A DNA stretch of 60,985 nucleotides from REEB426 sp964551975 (GCA_964551975.1 CAZKFI010000005.1:1-60985); one strand, 5' to 3'. Numbered from the stretch's first letter, positions 16,014 to 24,756 are shown. Made by a program: numbers and translations. Notes: a model not told the origin generated them from the sequence alone.

Positions 16014-17240
16014 TCAGGCCTCCTCACGCTCGACCGAAGAAGTACCAGCATTCGAAGCACTACGGGCGTCCAATGACGCAAGTGTGACCAGTTGCGCCCG
16101 TATGTAGTCAAGGCGAGCCAGCATGCCAATTGAGGCAAGGGCACCACCCTCCTGGACCTGCACCGCGGAACTCTTTGCATGCTCAGCGGCCAGCCCTTCA
16201 GCCAGGTCATTAATGCGTACCGCAAGTGCCTGAGCAGTACCCAAGGCTCGGTCAACATCAGCGCAGTGCAGGGGTGCCCCCGGTGCCCCGAGACACTGAC
16301 GGGCCAACTCGGTCAGGTCGCGCAGCAGGTCCTGAAAACTTGCCGGGTCCAACCAGGGACGAAAGTCACGGTCATACAACGCATTGGCCGCGCCCGTGAC
16401 ACCACGGATCTGCAGTCCGATCGCGGAGAGTCTGCGTAGTTGCACCGCATCGCGACCCAGACCGGCCCTGGCACTTGAAGCTCGAGGGTTGATCGTGGTG
16501 CTGTCCACGAGGCCCGCTAGTGCGGATCGTGCGCTATCAGCTTTGGCTCGCAATGCGCGGCTGGCCTGCACGTAGTCGTGGAGTTCATCGGCGGCCAGTG
16601 GTGCCTGCAGGTTGCCGCTGCCGGCACCGACAGCCTCAAGGACATCAATCATCGAATCGCGATAGTCCTGCATGGCCTGATCCAGCGGACCCCGACGTGG
16701 ACGCGGGGGGTAGATGTAGACGGCCGCAAGACCAACGGCTCCTCCGATGATCACGTCGAGTACCCGCCACAGGTCCTGCTGGATCGAGCCGGCCCCCATC
16801 GCCAGCACGAACACCACCGCGAGGGGAATCTGCAACTGACCGGTCAGTGACCAGGGAAGTAATCGCGCAACTGCGAGCGCCACCATTACTGCTACGAGAA
16901 ACGACCACCAGGTCGTTCCCACAAGGTTGACCCACAGTGATGCCATGAGCACACCAGTGCCGGTACCGAGAATTCGTTGAGTCGACAGACTCAGGGTGCT
17001 CCATGGGGAACCCTGAACAACCATCAGCGTGGTGATGGGTGCGAAGAGTGTGAACTGACTCTGCGAGAGCGGTTCGGCAACCAGCCAGGATGCGGTCACG
17101 GCGAGCCCGATGCGGACCAGATGATGCCAACTGCCCAGGCCACTGGGTCGCTGCAACAGGAGGTCGCTGAGCGCTAGATCGGGGACGAGTTCGGGGTCGC
17201 CAACCTTCTGGCCCACCGAGGGCTTCGACTTGGACGCCAC
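16014..17240 (-). CDS. FUSC-family membrane protein (aromatic acid exporter-like)
   Basis: This 408-residue membrane protein has about five to six helices in residues 40-180 (for example LVRIGLAVTASWLVAEPL and IIGGAVGLAAVYIYPPRPRRG). A long soluble helical C-terminal region (about 190-390) follows. The pattern QSQFTLFAPITTLMVVQGSPWSTL, QRILGTGTGVL and PRPRRGPLD marks the FUSC/ArAE (fusaric acid resistance) family, which exports aromatic acids. The substrate is unknown. GTG 17240 diverges from aroA across 36 bp, so the two share a short promoter region. It is the first gene of the SRAP-sigR transcription unit. Confidence 0.85.
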   Translation of the reverse strand: MASKSKPSVGQKVGDPELVPDLALSDLLLQRPSGLGSWHHLVRIGLAVTASWLVAEPLSQSQFTLFAPITTLMVVQGSPWSTLSLSTQRILGTGTGVLMASLWVNLVGTTWWSFLVAVMVALAVARLLPWSLTGQLQIPLAVVFVLAMGAGSIQQDLWRVLDVIIGGAVGLAAVYIYPPRPRRGPLDQAMQDYRDSMIDVLEAVGAGSGNLQAPLAADELHDYVQASRALRAKADSARSALAGLVDSTTINPRASSARAGLGRDAVQLRRLSAIGLQIRGVTGAANALYDRDFRPWLDPASFQDLLRDLTELARQCLGAPGAPLHCADVDRALGTAQALAVRINDLAEGLAAEHAKSSAVQVQEGGALASIGMLARLDYIRAQLVTLASLDARSASNAGTSSVEREEA

Positions 17241-17276
17241 TGGCGCAGGCTATCCACACTGGGCAGTACGCTGCCG

Positions 17277-18635
17277 ATGATGCCTCCAGAGGTAAACGGC
17301 AGCCAGCAGCCCAATGCGAACCCAGCCGGCTCCATCCCGTCTGCACCGGCGCCTTGGCCTGCCCCCACAACCGACGTTCCGGTTCGCGCAGTCATCCGCG
17401 TTCCAGGCTCGAAATCTGCTGCAAATCGTGCCCTTGCGATGGCTGCTATAGCCGACGGCCCTGGATGGGTGCGAGGTGCACCCGATGCCCGCGATATCCG
17501 CTTGATGATCCAGGCACTGCAGGCACTCGGCAACGAACTGCAGGTGACGACCACCGACTCTGACACGCTGGACATTGCTGTCACACCTCAAGACATGCGT
17601 GGCCCCTGCCTGATTGACGTCGGCCTTGCCGGCACAGTCATGCGCTTCGTTCCGCCGATAGCCGTCCTGGCACAGGGCGAGATCGCCTTCGACGGCGACG
17701 ACCACGCACGTAAGCGCCCGATGGCTGGACTCCTTGCTGGCCTTCGCGACCTGGGTGCCAGGTTGAGTGACTCAGCCGGGCATCTGCCCTGCACCGTTCA
17801 TGCCGTGGGCGAACTCGCCGGAGGACTGGTTCGCATCGACGCCTCAGCATCGAGTCAGTTCGTTTCCGGATTGCTCCTGGCCGGATGCCGCTATCGCGAT
17901 GGCGTCACCATTGAGCACATCGGGGATCGCGTGCCCAGCCAGCCGCATATTGAGATGACCCTGTCCATGCTGCGTGAGCGTGGAGTCCACGCCCATCACC
18001 CGACTCCGGTGGCGTGGTCGGTCGAACCTGGGCCGCTGCGGAGCATCGACTGCCGGATTGAGCCGGATCTCTCCAATGCAGCTGTCTTCATGGCCGCCGC
18101 TCTGGTGACCGGTGGTGAGGTGACCATCCCCGATTGGCCGCAGACGACGACGCAGGCTGGTGACGCTTTGCGAGAGCTTCTCCCCGCCCTCGGAGCCGAG
18201 ATCCGAATGACGGAGCGAGGCTGCACCGTGCGAGGACAGGGCGGCATTCGCGGCATTGATGTTGACCTGCACGATGTTGGCGAACTTACCCCAACGATCG
18301 CCGCACTGTGCGTACTCGCTGACTCACCCAGTCAACTGCGCGGTATCGCCCACCTACGTGGCCATGAAACCGATCGGTTGGCTGCCCTCGTAACCAACAT
18401 TGTCACGCTCGGCGGCATCGCAGAGGAAACCTCCGACGGACTACGCATTCAACCGAGTCCATTGCACGGCGGCCCATGGCGGGCGTACGCCGACCATCGG
18501 ATGGCCACAGCCGGAGCCATCATTGGATTGCGCGTGCCCGGTGTCTACGTAGACGACATTGCGTGCACCGCGAAGACTCTGCCGCACTTCGATCGACGTT
18601 GGCAGCAGATGCTCAGTGCAGCTGAGACCTGCTGA
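17277..18635 (+). CDS. aroA: 3-phosphoshikimate 1-carboxyvinyltransferase (EPSP synthase)
   Basis: This 452-residue enzyme transfers enolpyruvyl from PEP to shikimate-3-phosphate in the shikimate pathway. Family motifs are visible: VPGSKSAANRALAMAA (substrate Lys and Ser), GLAGTVMRF (the family's usual GNAGT is GLAGT here), SSQFVSGLLLAG, EPDLSNAAVFMAAA and LRGHETDRLAAL. A Pro/Ala-rich 35-residue N-terminal extension precedes the first domain, so a later start is possible; no strong ribosome site precedes ATG 17277. The rsgA start lies 2 nt after its stop, so they are co-transcribed. This aroA-rsgA pair is the mycobacterial order (Rv3227-Rv3228). Confidence 0.96.
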   Translation: MMPPEVNGSQQPNANPAGSIPSAPAPWPAPTTDVPVRAVIRVPGSKSAANRALAMAAIADGPGWVRGAPDARDIRLMIQALQALGNELQVTTTDSDTLDIAVTPQDMRGPCLIDVGLAGTVMRFVPPIAVLAQGEIAFDGDDHARKRPMAGLLAGLRDLGARLSDSAGHLPCTVHAVGELAGGLVRIDASASSQFVSGLLLAGCRYRDGVTIEHIGDRVPSQPHIEMTLSMLRERGVHAHHPTPVAWSVEPGPLRSIDCRIEPDLSNAAVFMAAALVTGGEVTIPDWPQTTTQAGDALRELLPALGAEIRMTERGCTVRGQGGIRGIDVDLHDVGELTPTIAALCVLADSPSQLRGIAHLRGHETDRLAALVTNIVTLGGIAEETSDGLRIQPSPLHGGPWRAYADHRMATAGAIIGLRVPGVYVDDIACTAKTLPHFDRRWQQMLSAAETC

Positions 18636-18637
18636 TC

Positions 18638-19645
18638 ATGCCCCGCGCCCTGGACGAGGAAGACATCCGGACTCGACCCGGACGTAACAAATCACGGCCT
18701 CGGTCCAAGGAACGACCCGCGCATGATTCCGCGCAGCGGGGAATCGTGACAACCGTGGATCGTGGTCGCTTCACCGTGGCACTGACGACCGATGAGGCAC
18801 GGGTTGTGCACGCGGTCAAGGCCAGGGAACTGGGGCGCAAGGGCATCGTCGTTGGTGACCAGGTGGACCTGGTGGGCGACTACTCCGGCGAGGCAGGTTC
18901 CCAGGCCCGCATCGTCAAGCGCGCAGAGCGTCACTCAGCGCTGCGGCGCACCCCTGATGACTCCGATCCAGTCGAGCGCGTGATCGTCGCTAACGCCACC
19001 CAACTTGCCGTGGTCGCCGCTACCGCGGACCCCGGGCCGAATTTCGCCCTCATCGATCGCGCCCTGGTCGCCGCAATCGATGCGGGTATCCGACCGATGC
19101 TGATCATCACCAAGGCCGATCTGGCCACTCCTGACACCATTCAGGAGGCGTATTCCGTACTCACCACAGGATCCTTGGGCCTAGAGATCTTCACCGTTCG
19201 GCAACGTGAACCGGACAGCCAGTTGCGCGACGCGCTCCGTCAACAGACGACTGTGATGCTGGGGGAATCCGGGGTTGGCAAATCCACGCTGGTGAACGCT
19301 CTCGTCCCCGGCTCTGTGCGGAGCACTGGTGCGGTGAACCTCGTCACCGGAAAGGGTCGTCACACCTCCACCAGCGTGATCGCCCTCCCCTTACCCGGCG
19401 AAGGCTGGATCATCGACACGCCGGGGGTGCGTTCCTTCGGACTCGGTCACGTCGAGCGACAGCACATCCTGGCTGGCTTTCCCGAATTCACCGAGGTTCT
19501 CCAAGGATGCCCGCGATCCTGTTCCCATGATGAACCCGAATGCGCACTGGTGACCTGGGAGCCGACCCAGGCAGCTCCCGTGCAGGCGCGCGTGCGTTCC
19601 CTGCGGCGCCTGCTGGGCACCCTGCAACTACGTGATTTTCACTAG
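18638..19645 (+). CDS. rsgA: Ribosome small-subunit maturation GTPase RsgA
   Basis: This 335-residue circularly permuted GTPase is needed for late 30S assembly. An N-terminal OB-fold (about 33-95) is followed by G4 TKAD at 158-161 before G1 GESGVGKST at 209-217, and G3 DTPG at 260-263. This permuted order is diagnostic. A C-terminal zinc knuckle reads CPRSCSHDEPEC. The basic N-terminal 30 residues resemble other actinobacterial RsgA proteins. It is coupled to aroA with 2 nt between the genes. Confidence 0.96.
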   Translation: MPRALDEEDIRTRPGRNKSRPRSKERPAHDSAQRGIVTTVDRGRFTVALTTDEARVVHAVKARELGRKGIVVGDQVDLVGDYSGEAGSQARIVKRAERHSALRRTPDDSDPVERVIVANATQLAVVAATADPGPNFALIDRALVAAIDAGIRPMLIITKADLATPDTIQEAYSVLTTGSLGLEIFTVRQREPDSQLRDALRQQTTVMLGESGVGKSTLVNALVPGSVRSTGAVNLVTGKGRHTSTSVIALPLPGEGWIIDTPGVRSFGLGHVERQHILAGFPEFTEVLQGCPRSCSHDEPECALVTWEPTQAAPVQARVRSLRRLLGTLQLRDFH

Positions 19646-19688
19646 CTCACGTTGCGTCAGGTTCATCAATCAGCATTTAGCGCCTGCC

Positions 19689-20165
19689 TCATGGCTCCGT
19701 GTTCTGCACGATGGCTCCCCAGGTGGACTCCGCCCCGGAGTGACCCACGCGGATCGTCCACCAGGTGGTGAGCACCGCCGATGCGATGACGAGCGCCGCA
19801 AGGACCTTCAGCCACCACGGACGCGCACGATTGCCGGGAATGCCGCGGTCGAATAGCCAGAAGACGAGTAGGACCACTGCCAGGGATAGGGCAAAGATCG
19901 GTAGCAGTTCTCCGAGCTCTGCGTGTGGCTGCGGCAGTCCGACGCGATCAGAAAGCCGCTCTCCTGACCCGCGCGCCAGGAAGGCTGCCGGCACGGCCAC
20001 CCAGGCCAACACCACCAGCAGCACCCCGAATCGACGACTGAACCGCGGGAGGAACGCCGCCAGAACAGCGCCAATGCTGACCAGGGGCAGCAGGACAACA
20101 ACGGCATGCACCACCAGTACATGCACGGGAAGACCGAAGATCGTGTCCAGGCTGACAGAGTCCAT
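19689..20165 (-). CDS. DUF2231-family membrane protein
   Basis: This 158-residue protein has four predicted transmembrane helices. A conserved N-terminal histidine motif, LPVHVLVVHAVVVLLPL, starts near residue 12, as in DUF2231 proteins. The family is sometimes associated with heme or electron-transfer proteins, but its function is not established. It ends 43 bp from the convergent rsgA gene and starts 9 bp after the XRE-like gene stop, so it is probably co-transcribed with that regulator. Nothing in the sequence gives its role. Confidence 0.7.
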   Translation of the reverse strand: MDSVSLDTIFGLPVHVLVVHAVVVLLPLVSIGAVLAAFLPRFSRRFGVLLVVLAWVAVPAAFLARGSGERLSDRVGLPQPHAELGELLPIFALSLAVVLLVFWLFDRGIPGNRARPWWLKVLAALVIASAVLTTWWTIRVGHSGAESTWGAIVQNTEP

Positions 20166-20174
20166 CCTCAGACG

Positions 20175-20480
20175 TTACGACACCTCGGGTGGCTGCGACT
20201 GCTCCCACCTGATCGTGGTCGACGAACCATCCGTCTGAACCCGAGGCGCTTCGGGCTGGCCCACCTCGTCGGTCACCCAACCCGCGGCGATGAGCACTTG
20301 ATAGGCGTCCACCTGCAGGAACGAAGCGAGCTGCAGTACCTGATCGATGGGTGGTCGTTGCTGGTCCCAGGATTGCAGGGCGTCAAGCGCAATGCCGCTG
20401 GCTTTTGCCAAAGCATCAAGATCGGGAAGGTCCTGTGCTGCTGCTGCCGCACTCAGCCAGGCGACCCACGCTTCACTCAC
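20175..20480 (-). CDS. Small XRE-like helix-turn-helix protein
   Basis: This protein of 101 residues has one recognisable region at about 22-68: LDALAKASGIALDALQSWDQ followed by IDQVLQLASFLQVDAYQVLIAAGW. The spacing and hydrophobic pattern fit an XRE/Cro-type HTH in which the recognition helix is ALDALQSWDQQ. The C-terminal 30 residues look disordered. GTG 20480 is used; its start codon lies inside a perfect 12-bp inverted repeat, which suggests autoregulation. The DUF2231 gene follows closely. The match is by pattern only, so the DNA-binding role is an inference. Confidence 0.6.
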   Translation of the reverse strand: MSEAWVAWLSAAAAAQDLPDLDALAKASGIALDALQSWDQQRPPIDQVLQLASFLQVDAYQVLIAAGWVTDEVGQPEAPRVQTDGSSTTIRWEQSQPPEVS

Positions 20481-20496
20481 TTTTGTGAGTGAAGCG
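20469..20496. promoter_or_regulatory. Perfect 12-bp inverted repeat over the XRE-like gene start
   Basis: Arms CGCTTCACTCAC (20469-20480) and GTGAGTGAAGCG (20485-20496) are exact complements separated by TTTT. The left arm contains the GTG start codon and next codons of the minus-strand XRE-like gene. It could be an operator for that protein or, in the mRNA, a hairpin that hides the start codon. Confidence 0.65.
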
Positions 20497-20669
20497 CAGT
20501 GAAGACCGTCAGTAGCGCATTCACGAGGTCAATGACCGGTCTATGACCGAAATGAGGTGCCCTCCGTTAGGCCGTCGCCTGCCCGATGCCGCAGGCTCGC
20601 GTAGGGGGCCGGATAAATGCCCGAGACCAAGGGCTGATCAGCGCGCATCAGAAGGCTGAGGAACACGCG

Positions 20670-21449
20670 GTGGATGGCTTGGGCTCGTCAGCCTTCATGG
20701 CCTGCGTCCGGCTCGTCGCGGATGGAGTCGAGGGGCAGGCCATCGCGTCGGCGATCGCGCTGGGTCCTTTGCAGCCGTTGGCGGTTCGCCAATTGGCGAT
20801 CTACCTCCCGGAGATCCCAAAAGGCGGCATGGCCAAACCGGCCCTTGCGCTCGTCGGGCAGTACTGCGCCCCCTCGGTACCGCCAGCCCCCGGATCCCTC
20901 TCACTAGACCTGGTGCATCCGGTGTCGCAGGCCTTCTTGACCCAGGAGACCATCGACGAATCAGCGAAACACATCGCTCAGCGATTCCCGCTTGTCAGCG
21001 GTTTGGTGCACACGACAGCGACGGATACCTCGGACAGTCGCGTGCTCGCGCTGCCAATCCCGTTTCAGGGAGTCCCGCAAGGAGTACTGCTACTCAACGT
21101 TCAACAGCTGCAGGAATCCTGGCGTTGGTCCGAGGTGGAGATCGTGCAGGGCGTGATCGCCCTGCTCGCGGTGTGGGTGCGCCTGCGGACGCTCACCGAT
21201 GCACTCACCGCAGCAGGCATTCTCGGCGGCCCTCAGGCCGGTGCGGATGTGGAATTGACTGAGCGCCAGGCGGTCGTCCTTGAACTCCTCGCCGAGGGCA
21301 AGTCCAACTCGGGGATCGCCGCAAGTCTCGGGTTCTCCGTCTCCACGATCAAACAGGACATCCGCGGCCTTCAAGTCCTGCTCGGTGCCCGCAATCGTCG
21401 CGAGGTGGTGCAGCGCGCCATCATGGTCGGTCTGCTACCGGGAGCTTGA
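20670..21449 (+). CDS. LuxR-type HTH regulator with divergent N-terminal domain
   Basis: This protein of about 259 residues ends in a GerE/LuxR-type HTH: ELTERQAVVLELLAEGKSNSGIAASLGFSVSTIKQDI. The N-terminal 180 residues contain a possible GAF-like sensor fold (LVHTTATDTSDSRVLALPIPF then GVLLLNVQQ), but no family is certain. The start is unclear: ATG 20586, GTG 20670 (GAGGA upstream) and ATG 20697 are in frame, and 20670 is used here. A second protein of the same design lies at 37668-38534. It precedes the hisN-like gene by 15 bp, possibly in one transcript. The signal and targets are unknown. Confidence 0.75.
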   Translation: MDGLGSSAFMACVRLVADGVEGQAIASAIALGPLQPLAVRQLAIYLPEIPKGGMAKPALALVGQYCAPSVPPAPGSLSLDLVHPVSQAFLTQETIDESAKHIAQRFPLVSGLVHTTATDTSDSRVLALPIPFQGVPQGVLLLNVQQLQESWRWSEVEIVQGVIALLAVWVRLRTLTDALTAAGILGGPQAGADVELTERQAVVLELLAEGKSNSGIAASLGFSVSTIKQDIRGLQVLLGARNRREVVQRAIMVGLLPGA

Positions 21450-21464
21450 CTACAGTCCTCTTTC

Positions 21465-22256
21465 ATGCCGATAGGTGCAGCAGACCTGACCGACGACCTG
21501 GCACTTGCGCTTCATCTAGCTGATGCCGCCGACGCGGTCACCCTGGCCAGTTTTCGATCACTCGACCTGCGAGTGGAGACCAAGCCGGATCTGACACCGG
21601 TCACGGAAGCCGACCAGGGAACCGAGCGCACCCTGCGTGCCCTCTTGGCCGAGCACCGCCCACAGGACAGCGTCGTTGGCGAAGAGTACGGCGGAGTGTT
21701 GCAGCCCGGACGCCAGTGGGTGATCGACCCCATCGATTCCACTCGCAACTACGTTCGCGGTGTTCCGGTGTGGGGCACGCTCATCGCCCTGGTCGAAGAC
21801 GACACGGTGTTGGTGGGCGTGGTGAGCGCCCCGATGCTGGCTCGCCGGTGGTGGGCTCAACGTGGTTCGGGGGCTTGGCTGAAGGCATTGGGCGAAGCTC
21901 CCTACCGCCTGCAAGCAAGCCGGATGCGCAGCATGGCCGATGCGTCCATCTCCTTCTCCGACGCCCAGGGCTGGGGCAACCGCAGGTCAGGACTCAATCG
22001 ACTCCTGGAGAGCACCCTCCGGCAGCGCGGACTGGGTGACTTCTGGTCTCACTGCCTGGTGGCTGAGGGTGCTGTCGACATCGCGGCAGAACCGGAGTTG
22101 AGTATTTGGGACGTGGCCGCACTGATTCCGATAGTCGAGGAGGCTGGCGGTCGCATCACCGCACTGGACGGCAGTGACGCACTCACCGGAGGCTCCGCGG
22201 TCACGACCAATGGACTCCTGCACGACGAGGTGCTCTCGATGCTCAATTCCCAGTGA
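21465..22256 (+). CDS. hisN: Inositol monophosphatase-family phosphatase, HisN-like
   Basis: This 263-residue Mg2+-dependent phosphatase has the IMPase motifs GEEYGG (residues 72-77), WVIDPIDSTRNYVRG (Asp88, Asp91) and IWDVAALIPIVEEAGG. The pattern, including DSTRNYVRGVPVWGT, fits the actinobacterial histidinol-phosphatase HisN (Rv3137-type), which makes L-histidinol in histidine biosynthesis. Inositol or 3',5'-bisphosphate specificity cannot be excluded by eye. It may be co-transcribed with the upstream LuxR-type gene. A 64-bp tandem repeat follows directly after its stop codon. Confidence 0.85.
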   Translation: MPIGAADLTDDLALALHLADAADAVTLASFRSLDLRVETKPDLTPVTEADQGTERTLRALLAEHRPQDSVVGEEYGGVLQPGRQWVIDPIDSTRNYVRGVPVWGTLIALVEDDTVLVGVVSAPMLARRWWAQRGSGAWLKALGEAPYRLQASRMRSMADASISFSDAQGWGNRRSGLNRLLESTLRQRGLGDFWSHCLVAEGAVDIAAEPELSIWDVAALIPIVEEAGGRITALDGSDALTGGSAVTTNGLLHDEVLSMLNSQ

Positions 22257-22320
22257 CCAACCTTAGAGTGAGCCAACCTTAGAGTGAGCCTTGCTTAGAG
22301 TGAGCCTTGCTTAGAGTGAG
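22257..22320 (+). repeat. Four 16-bp tandem repeats after hisN
   Basis: Two copies of CCAACCTTAGAGTGAG are followed by two copies of CCTTGCTTAGAGTGAG, starting at the base after the hisN stop. The 16-bp period is not a multiple of three, so TAG and TGA within TTAGAGTGAG fall in all three frames. The array lies between convergent genes. Confidence 0.95.
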
Positions 22321-22340
22321 AATTTAGCCGTGCTTGCGGA

Positions 22341-23732
22341 TTACCTTCGCAGCGCGACACGTAGATGAAGGCCACCGACGGGGCGGATCGTGACGAGCGG
22401 CTGCGCCGATGGCAACGACGCACCCGCTGGGTAGCTCAGGTCAAACCGGCGCGCCAGACCGGCCAGCATGAGTGCTCCTTCAACAAGTGCGAAGTCGCGT
22501 CCGATGCACAGGCGTGGCCCGGCACCGAAGGGAATGAACGATGAACGGTCTACGCCTTCTGCGAGAAAACGACCAGGGTCGAAGCTTTCCGGTTCCGCCC
22601 ACACCTCAGGATGACGGTGCAGCAACCAGGGGCTGAGGATGATTAAGGATCCGGCCGGAATCTGTCGCTCACCGAGAACGTCGGCACTGCGTGCCTTGCG
22701 GGTTATCAGCCACGCCGGCGGGTAGAGCCGCAAGGCCTCGTCCTGAATGGCCCGAGCAATCGGTAGGCGCTCATAGTCTTCGATTTCCGGTAACCGGTCA
22801 CCCAGGACGGTGTCGGCCTCCGCTTGCAGCGCCTGCTGCCACTGTGGATGTGCGGCGAGTAGCGCCCAGGCCCAGGTCAGTGCACTGGCAACGGTCTCAT
22901 GGCCGGCAACGATGAAGGTGACCATCTGGTCGCGCACCTGCTGCTGTGACAACCCATCACCGTTCACGTCACGGACGGCGAGCAGCAGGTCGAGCATGTC
23001 TGGCTGTTCCGGCTCGACTAATCGCTGCTCGCGTTCATTCGTCATGGCGCGAACGGCACGATCGAGCTCGTTGTTGGCTCGGCGCAGGCGCAGGTTGCCC
23101 GGGCTTGGCACCCAACCGGGTGGGGTGAGCGGCACTCGGGCCCGGGCCACCACCACATCCAGGGCCTGCAGGGTGGCCTGCGCCAATCTGTCAGCATCCT
23201 CGGAAAGATCGGTGCCGAACAGTGCATCACCGACAACTTCCAGTGCCGCAAGCATCATCGTTTCGTCAACGTCGACTACCGCGCCCGCACGCCCCTGCCA
23301 ATCCGCACTCACGCGCTGCACTGCCGCCGCAACATGGCCGGCCACCGCCTGCAAAGTGCGATGGTGAAAGGCAGGCTGCACCATCGGGCGCTGCGTGCGC
23401 GCTTGATCAGTGTCGGCGGTAAGCAGCCCATCGCCGGTTACCAGGCTCAGTGCTCGATATTGAATGGTTGATTTCCCATAGTTGCGGGCATTCCCAACGA
23501 GAACACGGCGTACCCCGACTGGATCCACCACGAGGTAACTGGGTGGACGCGGCACGGGAAACTGCACGACGTCGCCGAATTGCTGCCAGCAGCGCGCCAG
23601 GTAGGCAAGCGGATCAGCCCGGATCTGGGTAAAGGCCCGCAGCATCTGCGGTCCATCAGGTCCAGGTGCGGTCGCGGGTGTGCCGAGGTACGACCGCTGC
23701 GGAGGGTCGACCAGCACTCGATCGCTAGTCAT
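22341..23732 (-). CDS. Cytochrome P450
   Basis: This 463-residue P450 has the I-helix oxygen-activation motif AGHET at 276-280, the ExxR pair in EALRLYP (E332, R335), the PERF-like FDPGRF and the heme loop FIPFGAGPRLCIGRDFA with Cys409. There is no N-terminal membrane anchor, so it is soluble. The I-helix and heme loop resemble the CYP102/CYP110-like fatty-acid or terpene hydroxylase group more than typical class I bacterial P450s. The substrate is unknown and no ferredoxin gene is adjacent. It follows the EthD-domain gene by 44 bp, so they are probably co-transcribed with the F420 gene cluster. Confidence 0.95.
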   Translation of the reverse strand: MTSDRVLVDPPQRSYLGTPATAPGPDGPQMLRAFTQIRADPLAYLARCWQQFGDVVQFPVPRPPSYLVVDPVGVRRVLVGNARNYGKSTIQYRALSLVTGDGLLTADTDQARTQRPMVQPAFHHRTLQAVAGHVAAAVQRVSADWQGRAGAVVDVDETMMLAALEVVGDALFGTDLSEDADRLAQATLQALDVVVARARVPLTPPGWVPSPGNLRLRRANNELDRAVRAMTNEREQRLVEPEQPDMLDLLLAVRDVNGDGLSQQQVRDQMVTFIVAGHETVASALTWAWALLAAHPQWQQALQAEADTVLGDRLPEIEDYERLPIARAIQDEALRLYPPAWLITRKARSADVLGERQIPAGSLIILSPWLLHRHPEVWAEPESFDPGRFLAEGVDRSSFIPFGAGPRLCIGRDFALVEGALMLAGLARRFDLSYPAGASLPSAQPLVTIRPVGGLHLRVALRR

Positions 23733-23776
23733 GGACAGTGTTCAGTACTGTGATCACTCGGCGCTGGATGTCGTTG

Positions 23777-24088
23777 TCACGAATCGAAGATGCCATGCTC
23801 CTGGACGGGAACTCGCACGCGCCCGCTGACATGTGCCAGTGAATCCGCGGCCACCTGCTTGCCGATGTCTGTGGTGTACGCCCCTTCAAATGCTTCGCGC
23901 GAATCGAACCACAGTTCAGTGATCCCGCTGCAGGGTGCATCCGGTGTCTGGTCCACGAGGTTGAACACGATCCGACGCACTCCCGGGAGCTGACGTGCCA
24001 GGGGTGCATGATCATTGAGCCACCAGGCGCCAAACTCCTCGTGGGTCATGTCCTCTCGCTTAGTGAGCATGATCATCACCTTGAACAT
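23777..24088 (-). CDS. EthD-domain small protein
   Basis: This 103-residue ferredoxin-like alpha-beta-barrel protein starts MFKVMIMLTKREDMTHEEFGAWW, then has HAPLARQLPGVRR. This is the typical EthD/dimeric alpha-beta-barrel pattern. EthD was named from an ethyl-tert-butyl-ether degradation cluster together with a P450, and it is placed directly before a P450 here. Its precise role (helper, lyase or monooxygenase-like) is not known. GTGAGG lies shortly before the ATG. It is between the AA_synth gene and the P450 gene. Confidence 0.85.
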   Translation of the reverse strand: MFKVMIMLTKREDMTHEEFGAWWLNDHAPLARQLPGVRRIVFNLVDQTPDAPCSGITELWFDSREAFEGAYTTDIGKQVAADSLAHVSGRVRVPVQEHGIFDS

Positions 24089-24154
24089 CTGCGCCTCACT
24101 TCTGGTTGTCGTCGGCTGGCATTCGTTGACGTCTGCGTGACTACGGGCGCACGG

Positions 24155-24712
24155 TCAGCTGGGCTTGCGCACCCGCGCGTTGGGCCGCCCGCCGGTGCTC
24201 AGCGCCAAGGCAATCAGGATCTCATCCGATCGGGGTGCGTCGGCAAGCGCAACCTCCACTGCATCCATGTCATCGAATACCCAGCGGTCATCCTTGTTGC
24301 CGATCGGAATGGTGATGCTTGAGCCTGGACCACCGATCTTCTTGGTTCCCGGGATGATGTCGGCACCTCCCCCGATCGCAGCACGCACTGGTGCTCCAAA
24401 ACGTGGATGCAGGATGGCTGCGGTGTGCTCTCGATCGCCGCTCGTTCCCACGATTGCCCCCTTGCCGTAGCCGCGCACCTGATCAGGGCCAATGCCGACA
24501 CTGGCCAGAGCACTCAGGGCCCGCTCAACGAGCAGGGCAGCCGACTGTGCACCCAGGGCCTCCAACTCAGCGAGGTCCGGTACGGCACCGGCACCGGCCA
24601 GTGGATTCGTGACGACCACGGCCGCTGTGGCGACCACGGTAGGTGGATCCACTGCGGCATTCGCCTCCAGCATGGTCTGAGTCACGGTTGCCGAGAGCAG
24701 GCGCATCTTCAT
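24155..24712 (-). CDS. AA_synth/DUF1185 family protein
   Basis: This 185-residue protein fits the Pfam AA_synth (DUF1185) family: ADPPTV-like N-terminus, NPLAGAG, GKGAIVGTSGDREHTAAILHPRFGAP, RAAIGGGADIIPGTKKIGGPG and a C-terminus with ALALSTGGRPNARV. Despite the name, no enzymatic activity is firmly established for the family. It lies 44 bp after fbiC and 66 bp before the EthD gene on the same strand. A role connected with deazaflavin-dependent or P450 chemistry is therefore possible. ATG 24712 gives the natural N-terminus MKMRLLS. Confidence 0.75.
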   Translation of the reverse strand: MKMRLLSATVTQTMLEANAAVDPPTVVATAAVVVTNPLAGAGAVPDLAELEALGAQSAALLVERALSALASVGIGPDQVRGYGKGAIVGTSGDREHTAAILHPRFGAPVRAAIGGGADIIPGTKKIGGPGSSITIPIGNKDDRWVFDDMDAVEVALADAPRSDEILIALALSTGGRPNARVRKPS

Positions 24713-24756
24713 GCCGTCATTTCCTCACTCAATCGATGGTCGACGTGCTGCCGACT

